Shown here: positions 23,220 to 33,013 of the stretch, in pieces | Numbering within the stretch: position 1 is the first letter of the stretch | Layout of the letters: every line of letters starts with the position of its first letter | From: Skeletonema tropicum | Taxonomy: Eukaryota; Bacillariophyta; Thalassiosirophyceae; Thalassiosirales; Thalassiosiraceae | Assembly (NCBI GenBank): GCA_037178625.1 | Contig: CM074127.1 | Coordinates: 5,580,001 to 5,644,000 of the forward strand | Reading direction: 5' to 3' | Length of the DNA stretch: 64,000 bases | The notes under the pieces: model-generated | What the model was told of the DNA's origin: nothing | Seen by the model: the letters and a program-made list of their open reading frames with translations, nothing else | Database searches by the model: none | Position numbers and translations under genes: made by a program

Positions 23220-24977
23220 TCCATAGTGAGTCTTGATGGACAAATATGTCCATCAAGCCCCCTTGATGGACATATATGTCCATCACGGTTTTCCTAGGTG
23301 TCCCCCTTCCAGATGCAACGATTTATACGACGAATAATTTAGGACACTAGTATTTGTGGCTAATCTACAGAACCTCTTCTACATTTTCCTAAATCCCACA
23401 ACACCTATCCTACACCCCCTACGGCCTACATCATGGCACTTCTACACCCCATGGGAGACCAGCCACTGCAACTACCGGTCATAGTATGTTAGCGAATGTT
23501 ATGAGCTTTCGTTAGAGCCGCCGGTCGGCGTTGTAGGTGGCGAATTATTCAAAATATAGCGTGTAGTGTCGAAAAATGAGGACATCGATCGCAACAAGAT
23601 ATTATTTATGCACATTAAATGTTGGGGCGGATAACACAACAAATCAATGGAAGCCGTGGCGTAAATCATGTAATAATATGCAAGGAAGGTATCTGCACCA
23701 TGGCGGCATTATGGGGCGGTCGTCGGTGTCGGTTGATACGTTAGTAGGGCCGAGAAAGTTTGCTCGGACGACGCTGCAGACGATGTCATCGTTATATTTA
23801 AAGGCGTTTCGCTTCCCTGTTACTGATACTGCCACCCTCAATGATCAAAACAATAATCAGCTTTGATTTTCCGCCAGGTTGGACTATCCATGAGCTATGT
23901 CAACAAAATAATCCTTGAGTATCTACCTGTTTTGAAAGATATGAAAATGCTATTCACAACATCTGTTGGGTGGTTATTGACGAGACAAAATGGGGAGAGA
24001 CGTTGTACGAGGCAGAAATCTTTGTTATTATACTACAAGAGCGAGGGGGAGCAATAATTTGGTGACCTTCATCTTGACACTACCAATAACAAATCATTAT
24101 TGTTGAAATACATGATGCTATCAAGTTCGAATAATTTCAAATAACACGCACAATCAGTCGACTTCTTTCGATAGTGGCAATATTCATGGCAATAAATGAT
24201 CATCTACACTGCCCACTTATAAATGATGACTTGGAAATGTGCTGTTGCCCAAAATAGTTTGTAAAGAGTATGAATATGCTGTTGACCTATTCAGCAGTAA
24301 TCTGTAATTACCCTTCTAAGTGATACTTTGTTGGCATGCACCACCTCAAATGAGCATAACCACAGTCTCCGATGCAGATACACTATATCTTGTAGGATTT
24401 AATAGTAAGATATTGTCGTGTAAGCCTTGATATCATATAAATTAAAGACATTTAAGTCCCTGTAGCATCTTGATGGCTGCCGTAATGGTGTCCAGAACCT
24501 CAATAAAGGGAGCGACATGCATGACCTTGGCACAAATTATGGCCTCCACTCACGTAAAATAGTTTTATGAAGGGTATGGAGGGGTGGTACTCTATAGCTT
24601 CAATAATACCATGGATTAATTGACCCCCATTGACGCTTCGACGCATGCTCGAATTATGACGAAGTTCCATTTAGTGACCAAATACGTCGTCACATGCTGA
24701 ATATCGAAGCCAACCGACTGCACCATTCGATTCTACGTTGAAAATTGGTCTAGGGACAATACTTGGGGGTCAGTAGGCTTATGGTTTATGGTGTTAAAGG
24801 CATTGTCCTTCTTGTAGCGGCATGGTGGTTTTGTGATGGGTTACTAGTGTCCATGCGATATGTGGGTTCCCTTGGTCTAACAATTACTGTTTTTACTACA
24901 CAGCGGACACTAGTATTTTGCTGATGGACAAATTTGTCCATCAAGGGCCAAAATAACCCCAAAAAACTCACTATGGA
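23220..24977. mobile_element. 1.76 kb TIR element, TA target duplication, palindromic subterminal repeats
   Basis: The ends are TCCATAGTGAGT (23220) and its reverse complement (ending at 24977), each flanked by TA (23218-23219 and 24978-24979). Just inside each end lie near-perfect palindromes built on TTGATGGACA..TGTCCATCAA: two at 23232-23285 and one perfect 22 bp palindrome at 24922-24943. No transposase-like frame is visible; an open frame at 23576-23866 has no recognised motif. A non-autonomous Tc1/mariner-like or foldback element is inferred. Confidence 0.6.
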
Positions 24978-25483
24978 TATTGTAGTTTGTGTGTGGGGCA
25001 GTAGGTTATTTCTGTGCTACGGTACAATAAGAATTATTCGAAGTACAGTCTGTCGATGAAGATGATTATTCCTTCTCCTTGGAGGTTGGTACGTAGTCAT
25101 GCTCGCTAGTCAGGTGAGGCTAGGCCTAAATAGGTACCGGGAAAGCGGGCGTTGAGGCGTGCCCACATCATAGTTGTTTGTGGAGAGGTTTCACAGGAAA
25201 TTTTGGGTCATTTGAAGGATATATTTCATATGTGTATGGGCTTTTTGAGCGTTTTAGGTAACCGATTATCCACAGTTGTTGAGCCAACGTTAGCGCCTCC
25301 CAGAGCTCTCGGGCGACGCCTACAATCATTAATTGTTCAAGTTGATGAAAACCCTTAGAGACTGAATGTCTTTGTCTTATGTCTTATGTCTTACGTGTTA
25401 CTTATGTCATGTGTATTGTAGTAAGTAAGTAGGCGATATTATTTAATTCTTTTCTGATGCTACCTAGTTAACCCTAAGGCTGT

Positions 25484-25871
25484 GATTTTGTTTGCTCGAA
25501 CTGCGAACTGGTCTGTCGGCATCAAATTTCGAGATAACGGCATCTTGTAGTTGAGAGTCCATGTGGAAAGGTACTTCCATGTGGTACTTGTGAGTTCGCA
25601 GTTCGAGTTCGAAGAAAAAAAATTCTCGAACTCGAGGCCCAGTTCGACCCCGAATCCTCACCCATCTCGAACTCCGAACTCGACATGTACCTATTCCTAT
25701 GTGCCCTACGTGAGTGCCGGTTTGGGGTCAGTTCGAGAGCCCCTACCATATTTTAATTAAAGGGCTTTTTCTTGTTTCTCGAAAAATCATGCGTTGAATA
25801 CGGTACTAAATAACAAGAAATTCGGTAAAGCCAATTTTCAGTTCGCAGTTCGAGTTCGAGCAAACAAAATC
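25484..25871. mobile_element. 388 bp foldback element
   Basis: The left end GATTTTGTTTGCTCGAACT and the right end (AGTTCGAGCAAACAAAATC in reverse orientation) are inverted copies, followed on both sides by CGAACT/AGTTCG motifs repeated several times inside (for example near 25592 and 25620). No coding capacity, and no clear target duplication. Confidence 0.5.
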
Positions 25872-26889
25872 ATTGTGTGCGGCAGCAGCAAGCTTCGGCT
25901 CTAAACTCCAGTAGAGACGGACTCCCAAATTCAAAAATTATCTGACGAAGGAGGAGGAGGAGGAGGAGAAACACCGCAGCAAAATTTGAGCCCACCTATC
26001 CCTCTATCCATCACCACCATAATCAAAAGAACTACAGCTCTAATCTTCTACCGAAGCTTGGACAGCCCTTAAGACATCTATCATGATTATGATTACTCCT
26101 ATGTACATAGTATGCTGCATTAAAAATGGTCCTTTACCCTACATTGGCACTTTTTGCTTCGAGTCAACCCTCAGCTTCATTCATTCTCAGGAATCAAGCC
26201 AAAGACCAAAGATGTAGAGGTGCAGAGAAAAATGCATACTACTTTGGTATTGGCAGTATTGAGTATTGGTAGTGGTAGTCACCTTGGTTTTGGCGGGTTG
26301 AATTAGGATGCTGTGTTAGACTTTTCCAACAGCACAAGGTGCCAATGTTCGTGTGCACAATTTACTACAAGATAAGATACGTCATACATAAGCATAGGGA
26401 TGATGAAGCAAAATGGACCAATGCCAATGGGCCGCTTTGATTGAATTCCGTGAATTGTGAATTATGCCTACCAACAGAGTAAGTTGTTGTGTCGGTGGTG
26501 AAGGTGGCGGATCTCAAAAATATTGTCATGTGAACTCGAAACTTTGCCACCAACGATGAAGCCGCCGGCCCCATGGCACAGCGGTAGGATTCTCTAGAGC
26601 ACTAGCATTGGTTGACGCTTAAAAGCTTATTAACTACTATCTAGAAGTCACCCTACCAACAACGTCAGCTTGGTACGCCTCTACCAACAGAAAATGGGAG
26701 AGGTCATGGGTCATGGATCATGGAGCACACGGCATCAAAAATGCACATGCTCATCATCTCGTCTCTCATCAATCACCTCAAGGGAGTGTGGTACCGACCA
26801 CGGACAGGATGGGTAGGTGTGTGTCGCAACCCGGCTCCCGCCAAAATATGATAGGGCCGGGCCCCAGGCATTTCAACGCTTTTTTGATG

Positions 26890-27010
26890 ACACCCGTTGG
26901 CGCCGCCACGGCCCGCCCTTGACACCCGTCTGCGTTTAGATAGAAAGTACATACTAATAAATCGAATAATTCGCAATCGATCGACAATTGACACCAATAA
27001 CATCGCCGTA
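26890..27010 (-). repeat. Dispersed 120 bp block, inverted copy at 40741-40866
   Basis: Both copies contain the series GGCGGGCCGTGGCGGC, GACGCAGACG or ACGCAGACGGTGTC, and TCGATCGATTGCGAATTATT in the same order, in opposite orientation. It is part of a dispersed repeat whose nature I cannot identify. Confidence 0.65.
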
Positions 27011-27491
27011 ATCATTCCATTTGACCCCTCCTTCATCGAATCGCTAGTATTGGTGCAAGAGATGATGAGAGCACTTAAATAATGTGTTAAATGCAGCCAG
27101 AAAGGCTCATGAACGCAAAGCCGAATGATTACTCTACAAAATGGAGGAGTTGGAGAGCATGGAAAGCAAAGTAGAAGGAGGTGGCATCTGGATTTGTGTT
27201 GACTACAGAAGTGGTGTGGCATTCCCTGATTGTGTTACTTTTTGGTATGAGCATGCCAAGGTTTTGAAGGAGTGTTTGGACAAAAACTAGATAAGGCATA
27301 ATGATAAATGAACAATTTAATTTTAGTACATTGATATTTATGTTGTTCTCCTGTGGTGATTACAGTGATGTAACACCAAGGGAATAACTAGTAACACTAA
27401 AAACTTGTGTACATCTATCATCAATAGGTCATATTATGTAGGCTTCGAAACTCAAAATTGCCTCTGTACATGATCGGTGTCGGTGCCTTAC

Positions 27492-27929
27492 TTACTGCGT
27501 TTGCCTTCTCGTCGTGTTGTACATGAGCTGCAAGATAGGATCAACATCAACAACACAGTCCTCGTGCTCCTGCTCTACAGAATAATCTAGGTCATCATCC
27601 AAGAGGCTTTCCAGTAGCAAGTCAGGGTGGCACTCGTACGAGATGCGAGTTTTCCTTTCTACCATTGTGGCCGTGGCGGTTGAATTTGAATCAATTGACG
27701 ACTTGCTGCCACTGCCATCCTGGAGAGGCATTTGAACCTGAACCTGAAACTCTTCGTTACTGACTACCTTGGCCTTGGCCCTGATGGCATCTCGCACGAC
27801 AGTAGGGATGGAGTAGTACAGAAAACGGTCGTATTTCTTGAGGTTCTTGAGGTCTTGCTCGTCAAGATTGTTGGTATCAATGACCTTCCTTGCCCTGTCC
27901 CTGTCGCCTGGGGCTGTGGGCTGAGTCAT
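27492..27929 (-). CDS. Small two-motif family protein, copy 6, diverged; start codon at a Copia insertion
   Basis: 145 residues. It keeps the two family blocks: LDEQDLKNLKKYDRFLYYS followed by IPTVVRDA, and ERKTRISYECHPDLLLESLL, then an acidic tail ending in a short hydrophobic helix. The linker is expanded and Ser/Thr/Gln-rich. The ATG lies at 27929-27927, directly against the 3' LTR of a Copia element, and is itself part of the 5 bp target duplication. Any transcript must therefore start within the LTR or inserted DNA. The open frame runs on upstream to 28097 through the LTR, so a chimeric longer protein is formally possible. The original 5' flank of the gene is now at 39595 and beyond. Function is unknown. 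Confidence 0.82.
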   Translation of the reverse strand: MTQPTAPGDRDRARKVIDTNNLDEQDLKNLKKYDRFLYYSIPTVVRDAIRAKAKVVSNEEFQVQVQMPLQDGSGSKSSIDSNSTATATMVERKTRISYECHPDLLLESLLDDDLDYSVEQEHEDCVVDVDPILQLMYNTTRRQTQ

Positions 27930-28373
27930 TTTTGCCTTATGATCGTTTCTATTGCATACGGATACGACAAACGTGAAGTGTAGCGTAGATCTAGGAGGAC
28001 TTCGATGTTGTGGAGGTCTTCGGTCGATTCGGAGCATCACAACCGCGGCGGATTTACGTATGATCAGATAGAAGGAACTAAGGTGTACACGGATCACTAA
28101 AGATCACTGTTGAGCGTACTACTCGACTAACGAAGTATTTTTCATTTGTAGACAGTGTGGCATATGCCCACGGTTCCAACAAAGGGATGTTTAAGTAATA
28201 TACTTAGGTTTATTTAATTCTCGACTTGTGTCATGGTCGCGTAGTCGAATGATGATGGATTTTGCTTCCTCAATCTTTGGCGGTGATGGATTTCTCGTAA
28301 AACCACTGACGTACTCTGAAACAAAGGTCCCGTCTCTAAAATATCTATTCCTAAAATAGTGCCGATGACGTTG
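27930..28373 (-). repeat. 3' LTR of the Copia element, distal 444 bp
   Basis: Matches 39108-39551 with about one difference (GTTG against ATTG at the insertion point). It ends at the 4 bp GTTG duplicated by the nested transposon. Confidence 0.88.
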
Positions 28374-28514
28374 TGTTAGACCCAAAAGACCAAATCTGCC
28401 ATTTAGCCAAATGGCAGAACTGACAGTGCCAATAGACCAATCCACTAAAATGGATACGAAACGGATACATTTGGCCTAATTGCGATGCCTATCACTACCA
28501 ATAGACCGATTGCC
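28374..28514 (+). repeat. Left terminal inverted repeat of the 7.1 kb transposon
   Basis: Contains a near-palindrome CTGCCATTTAGCCAAATGG at 28397-28418 and later CCAATAGACC copies. It pairs with about 35315-35489. Confidence 0.75.
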
Positions 28515-29775
28515 CCCTACTCGGAACATTTCGCCTTAACGCGATGACAAGCCCCAAGATCGGGCATCATCTATCTCCGTCAGCGTCATTCATAGGTTTT
28601 CCTCAATCCTATCACTTTTATGGAGACGTGCATCATGCATCCGCGCAGCGTTCTCAAAAAATCAATATCTATCACACGATGGTAAATACTGCACTACTTT
28701 GATTATCACCACAGCGACTACGGTGGATAAACTTCGCCGATAATTTAGTGAATGGTACTTTTGATACTGCGCTATGGAGCAGTGTTTTCAGCGTTATCAT
28801 TGATTGAGCACGCACTGACGAATTGTGTACAACTGATTACCAACAATGTCGTGACTGCTTCGGCAAAACATTCATGAGAATTACAATATTGGAATGAATA
28901 TGCACATGCAGCAATGAACTCAATCATTTCCGCCGTATATGAGCAATTGGCAGCGGGTGTTAGGCTTGGCGGTTGTAATGAAGTGGGATGATAAGAATCT
29001 ATTATCATGTAAGAATGTGAAACATACAATCAGCACAGATACACTACAGATACAGCATCATCATGGCACATTACGGATGCCAAGAATTTCATTATGCAAC
29101 AAACAAACATATAGTGGATGCATCGCTCGATGGTATTAGTCAATAAGGATGATCGCCTTTATTGGTATTGGATCTACATGAGGATAATCGTCCCATTACA
29201 TGTTATAGCTATAACGCTAAATGGAATACAACAAATTACCCAGAATTCGTGCTCATATGGTTCGTGGCATCACTTTTATCGTTGCATTTCATCTGAGCAG
29301 TACTGAGATACTTCTATACTATCATCATGATGTATAATGGGCCACTAAATGCGGCTCCTTGCCATACTGACAGCGTTAGACACAGAATGGCGACCAATGT
29401 AGTGCTTGAAGCAAGCCCAAACTCGACCACACCGGGGCCAACAAGGTTGCAACATCACTTCTATCAATAAAATGCGCATGAGCAGTAGCATTATGCTTCT
29501 ATACAATCACCACCAAGTGCAATGGGGCACTAAACACGTTTTATTGCCATACCAACAGCGTTAGATACGAAATGGTGGTTGTATGCTGCTGATGCTTGCC
29601 AGTCCAAATTGAACCGCACTGGTGCGGCTAAAAGCTTCGTGGCACCCAGTTCCATCAACACAGTTCGTCGGAGCAGTGGCAATGTGCTTACATACTATCA
29701 ATACCAAGTAGAATGGTCCACCCAACACGGCTAACTAAAATGCATGATTAATAACCATCTCTATTTCTCCTCCTC
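28515..29775. other. Non-coding interior of the 7.1 kb transposon, with about 190 bp tandem repeats
   Basis: No gene seen. Three diverged direct repeats start at GAGCAGT 29295, 29480 and 29671 (spacing 185 and 191 bp). They share CTTCTATACNATCA, AATGGGGCACTAAA-like and GACAGCGTTAGA-like segments. They lie just beyond the 3' end of the HTH-Tudor gene. Confidence 0.65.
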
Positions 29776-31446
29776 CTAAGCATCATTTGGAGGCCGGAAT
29801 TGACCACCCACCACCTCAACTTTATCAAGACGCTCCATGAGACTTCCAAAGTCTTGCTTGCAACATGCTATGATGGTGACTCTATATCCGTCAATGACGT
29901 ATGAATATGTTGTGCAGTAATTGTAACCACTCCTCCAATCATTCTTGGTATCAAGATGCATAGCAAGTCGATCATTATCTGTCACTCGTCTTGCTATGAA
30001 TCCGACATACTCCCAGTTCAGCGTGATATTATTATCATTCCCCAGATAATCTCTAACAAAGTAATCACGAACCAAGTCACGCCGCCTTACATCTGGAAAT
30101 GCATCTGGGTACACCTGCTCCGTTAAACGATCCATACCTGTCAAGACAGAGGTCAATTCCTCCTTGACCTCGTCGGTCATAAATCGAAGTATCTCCGTTG
30201 TTTTCTTCAAAAAGGGGACACGCAATGGATTCCTGCTACCATCCAAAACAACATTACCATCAGCATCTGAATATTGGTCACAGCTACCTTGAGCTTGATT
30301 GAACAACAAGTCATAACGATAGACGTTACTGCCAACATCACGGCCAGCATCGGCGCTCAAGTATCCCTTACATCGTTCGTCACACACCAAAAAGTGAAGG
30401 AATGCTTGCTTTACGGCATCGCTCGTCATTGAGACCATACCAGCCTCGGTTGTACCACTTCTAAAGACAAAGACTCCATCATCCCTTCTACCCATGCCAA
30501 ATCTTGCCATGTCCTCTGAGACATCAATCACATCAACACCATTCATACGAATCGTAGTATCAGAATCTGCCTTGGTCGATACAAATCCAGAACCATGGGA
30601 AAGTCGATCCAATCCCTTATGGACTATGATCAAATCGTTGTCATGCGGTGTGACAGAAATTGCCACATTTATCACTGCAACTGCAAAGTATAGCCCATCC
30701 GTCACGCCTCGGTTGGCATCCTTTACTGATGCTGGCTGATGATTTCTCAAGGGATGACCAGCCTTTTGACCTACACCTAAATCAGAATTTGGATCCCTAC
30801 CGTTGCAGAATCTACTGCAATCGCGTAAATGATAGACGAGATACTGTCCGTTCGCACTGTTGGAGAATGAATTGGAATAACTGAGGGCAAGGTACAAGTT
30901 CATCGCAAGTTCAAGCTCGCCAATATCCATTTCTTCGCAGTCACCATCATCGTATCTGACAGACCACCATTCCTCGTGCTCATCGTATGAGATTACGTAA
31001 CCACAGAAAATTTTATCTGATAATACGAAGTACTTTGCAACTTTGCGACCAATATAACTTTCTGGCAAGGGAAGAAGCGGCTTTACTCGGTTGTAGTATT
31101 GGTTGTCTGCCTGTCTTCGCTTCAACTTGAAATCTTTCTTCAACTTTTGAATCTTGAATGATTTGTCCTTGAACATCGTTTCTTTTACGAATGCATGTAA
31201 GTCATCATCAGGAATGAGCACCCGATGATTTGGTTTGGCTTCTCCATTGGTTGGAAGCGGCCTCCTTTTAATGTCTCGACGGCAATAAGGATAAAGAGTA
31301 CCATGTGGAATGCCATTATTCTTGCAATATTGACGTAAACTTATTCCAGTCTGAAGATCCCATTCTTCCACAAGACGTATCAGTTTTTGTTGTTCCACCT
31401 TGGAACTCCGATCGGTTCGCCTTCTTCTCTTTGAAGCTTTGCCCAT
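29776..31446 (-). CDS. HTH-Tudor protein of the 7.1 kb transposon
   Basis: 556 residues from an ATG at 31446. Residues 1-62 are basic with a helix-turn-helix (KLIRLVEEWDLQTGISLRQY then NNGIPHGTLYPYCRRD), like psq/transposase DNA-binding heads. Residues about 130-180 look like a PTM/DIR17-type Tudor domain: YIGRKVAKYF, FCGYVISYDEHEEWWSVRYD, DGDCEEMDIGEL. The remaining 370 residues match nothing I recognise; they contain an Asp-rich middle (DRLSHGSGFVSTKADSDTT) and a compact C-terminus (GYRVTIIACCKQDFGSLMER). The DNA-binding head and position make it a candidate transposition protein, but no catalytic triad is evident. The product could target chromatin through the Tudor fold (inference). Confidence 0.68.
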   Translation of the reverse strand: MGKASKRRRRTDRSSKVEQQKLIRLVEEWDLQTGISLRQYCKNNGIPHGTLYPYCRRDIKRRPLPTNGEAKPNHRVLIPDDDLHAFVKETMFKDKSFKIQKLKKDFKLKRRQADNQYYNRVKPLLPLPESYIGRKVAKYFVLSDKIFCGYVISYDEHEEWWSVRYDDGDCEEMDIGELELAMNLYLALSYSNSFSNSANGQYLVYHLRDCSRFCNGRDPNSDLGVGQKAGHPLRNHQPASVKDANRGVTDGLYFAVAVINVAISVTPHDNDLIIVHKGLDRLSHGSGFVSTKADSDTTIRMNGVDVIDVSEDMARFGMGRRDDGVFVFRSGTTEAGMVSMTSDAVKQAFLHFLVCDERCKGYLSADAGRDVGSNVYRYDLLFNQAQGSCDQYSDADGNVVLDGSRNPLRVPFLKKTTEILRFMTDEVKEELTSVLTGMDRLTEQVYPDAFPDVRRRDLVRDYFVRDYLGNDNNITLNWEYVGFIARRVTDNDRLAMHLDTKNDWRSGYNYCTTYSYVIDGYRVTIIACCKQDFGSLMERLDKVEVVGGQFRPPNDA

Positions 31447-31744
31447 TGCTTTTGTTTATTCTATCTAGTAAGAACATTTCACAACAGCTCAACAGAGCAC
31501 TCAGCTCTCTTAGTCTTGTTTCTTTCCCGAAAAAAAAGAAGCCATTTAAAATTTAAATTTTTTGGCAGAGCAAGTTGTCAGACTACTAATCATGTAACAC
31601 CCACAGTACTACGCCCTGCAAACACTCTCTTTCAGTCTTGTTTCTCGGTGCACGGCAAACCCACTAGTATGCGCTGCAAACATTATTACTGTAGCATCCC
31701 ACACAAACTCACAGTACTATGCGTTGCAACTTGACTACTTCTGA
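31447..31744. other. Spacer between the two transposon genes
   Basis: 298 bp with three short degenerate repeats of CACAGTACTACGC..TGCAA (about 31604, 31662 and 31708). It is the upstream region of the HTH-Tudor gene and the downstream side of the protease gene. Confidence 0.5.
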
Positions 31745-33013
31745 TTACCCAATGAGATGGTGGTCAATAGCACAATTATCCATGATTGAAAGTGCAATTC
31801 GCTCCCTGCACTTGTTAATTGAGGCCTCATCATAATCGAAAATTGGAGCACAATCCATTGCAATGAAGTCAGCAAATAAGCAAACAAACACCCCACAGTC
31901 CCATACATTTTTGTTATTGTACGCCTGTTGATGCGGTGTGTCTTCTGTGCAAAGCACAAGACGCCATTCCGATATGTCCATGTCTGATCTGAATTGTCTT
32001 CTGTAATCATCCTGCAAGTACTCAAGAATTCCCTCCAAGTATTTCGTTCCGTTCCACTTCAAAGAATCATAATACTGGATTCTTTTCTCGTCCATAAATG
32101 CTACAACGAGCGCCCAATGCGAGTTATTGATATTGATTGGAAAGAAGATACGTTCGAGTTTAAAGATATTCTTCCCCGGCGCATGCTTGTGCCATCTCTT
32201 GACATTTGAGTACTTGTACTTGCCTTTCTCATTGGCATTGCCATTCTTCTCATCGAACAAATTTTGCACGAAGAACGAATTGAAGAAGTGGGATCTCCTG
32301 TGGTTGGTATTGCCATCATGCATGTTTTTGTCCCTACTTGCAAGACAAACTTTGAGGAAATAATTCACAATCTCATCATTAATCCACACCTTTGGCTCCA
32401 GTGTCTGCATTGATTCTCTGTGCACTTTATCACGGTCACTGCTTGCAAGTACATCATATAGATGTCCTGGCCCATAGATTGCGGTATCAACCAAATTTTG
32501 CTGTAAAGGAGTCAAGTCATTCTTTAGCATGTTGGCAGCCATCACAGATGCTCTTCTAAGCCTACGCATTGCCACTTCGTTCGAAAATGCCTCCTCCTTG
32601 TCTTTGTCCTTGTCTTCATCCATATTCAATTCCTTTGCAGTGTCCGTCAGTGCACAACCATCAACTGCACCATCCTCTGCTCGAGGATTCAAAATATCCA
32701 CGGGCATACCCTCTGGCGCATTCCTATTCACATTTGCATTCAATATCGTACGAAATGAAGAAGCGCTCTTCTGGATCACGTCACGAATAGACCCAATCCT
32801 TGATTGAATAATTTCATAATCGTTGATCTCTCTAAATCCACTCTGCTCGCAATCAACCAATTCTCCATTGACAACATGTTTGACGATTTGAGCTGGATGT
32901 GTAGACGATCCAACCAAACCGCAACATCCATATATCCCTAAGTTACATTTTAAGAAAAGTCGAGAAGAACGATACGACCCACCCCTAGCTAATGCAGAAG
33001 TGGAAGCAGGCAT
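31745..33013 (-). pseudogene. Ulp1/SENP-type (C48) cysteine protease gene, 5' end displaced by an RT insertion
   Basis: The C-terminal catalytic domain is intact in sequence: a WINDEIVNYFL substrate-channel block, NNSHWALVVAF with the catalytic His, IQYYDSL with the Asp, and WDCGVFVCLF with the nucleophilic Cys preceded by the expected Gln region. The family cleaves SUMO or SUMO-like conjugates. The frame runs upstream to 33013, but above about 32890 it is merely antisense to the reverse transcriptase. A plausible original N-terminus (MMEKIPSDTKLAAPETAAD and following, minus strand 35165 to about 34915) lies on the far side of that insertion. The gene therefore looks split by about 2 kb. If translation can begin at 33013 or internally, a protease could still be made. 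Confidence 0.75.

Larger units (their letters stand above)
24978..27491. other. Gene-poor interval with small repeats and gene fragments
   Basis: Contains a foldback element (25484-25871), a GAG-repeat microsatellite near 25950-25971, a short fragment (about 26385-26420) matching the HRDDEAKWTN segment of the last exon of the pseudokinase-AAA gene, and a block (26890-27010) present inverted at 40741-40866. No intact gene supported. Confidence 0.55.

Noticed and set aside
26560..26620. tRNA-like sequence (GGCACAGCGGTAGGATTC)
   Set aside because: D-arm-like wording only; no acceptor, anticodon or T stem could be formed.
27930..28097. N-terminal extension of family gene copy 6 upstream of 27929
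   Set aside because: The extension is LTR sequence and has no similarity to other family members; reported as a finding but not used as the gene start.
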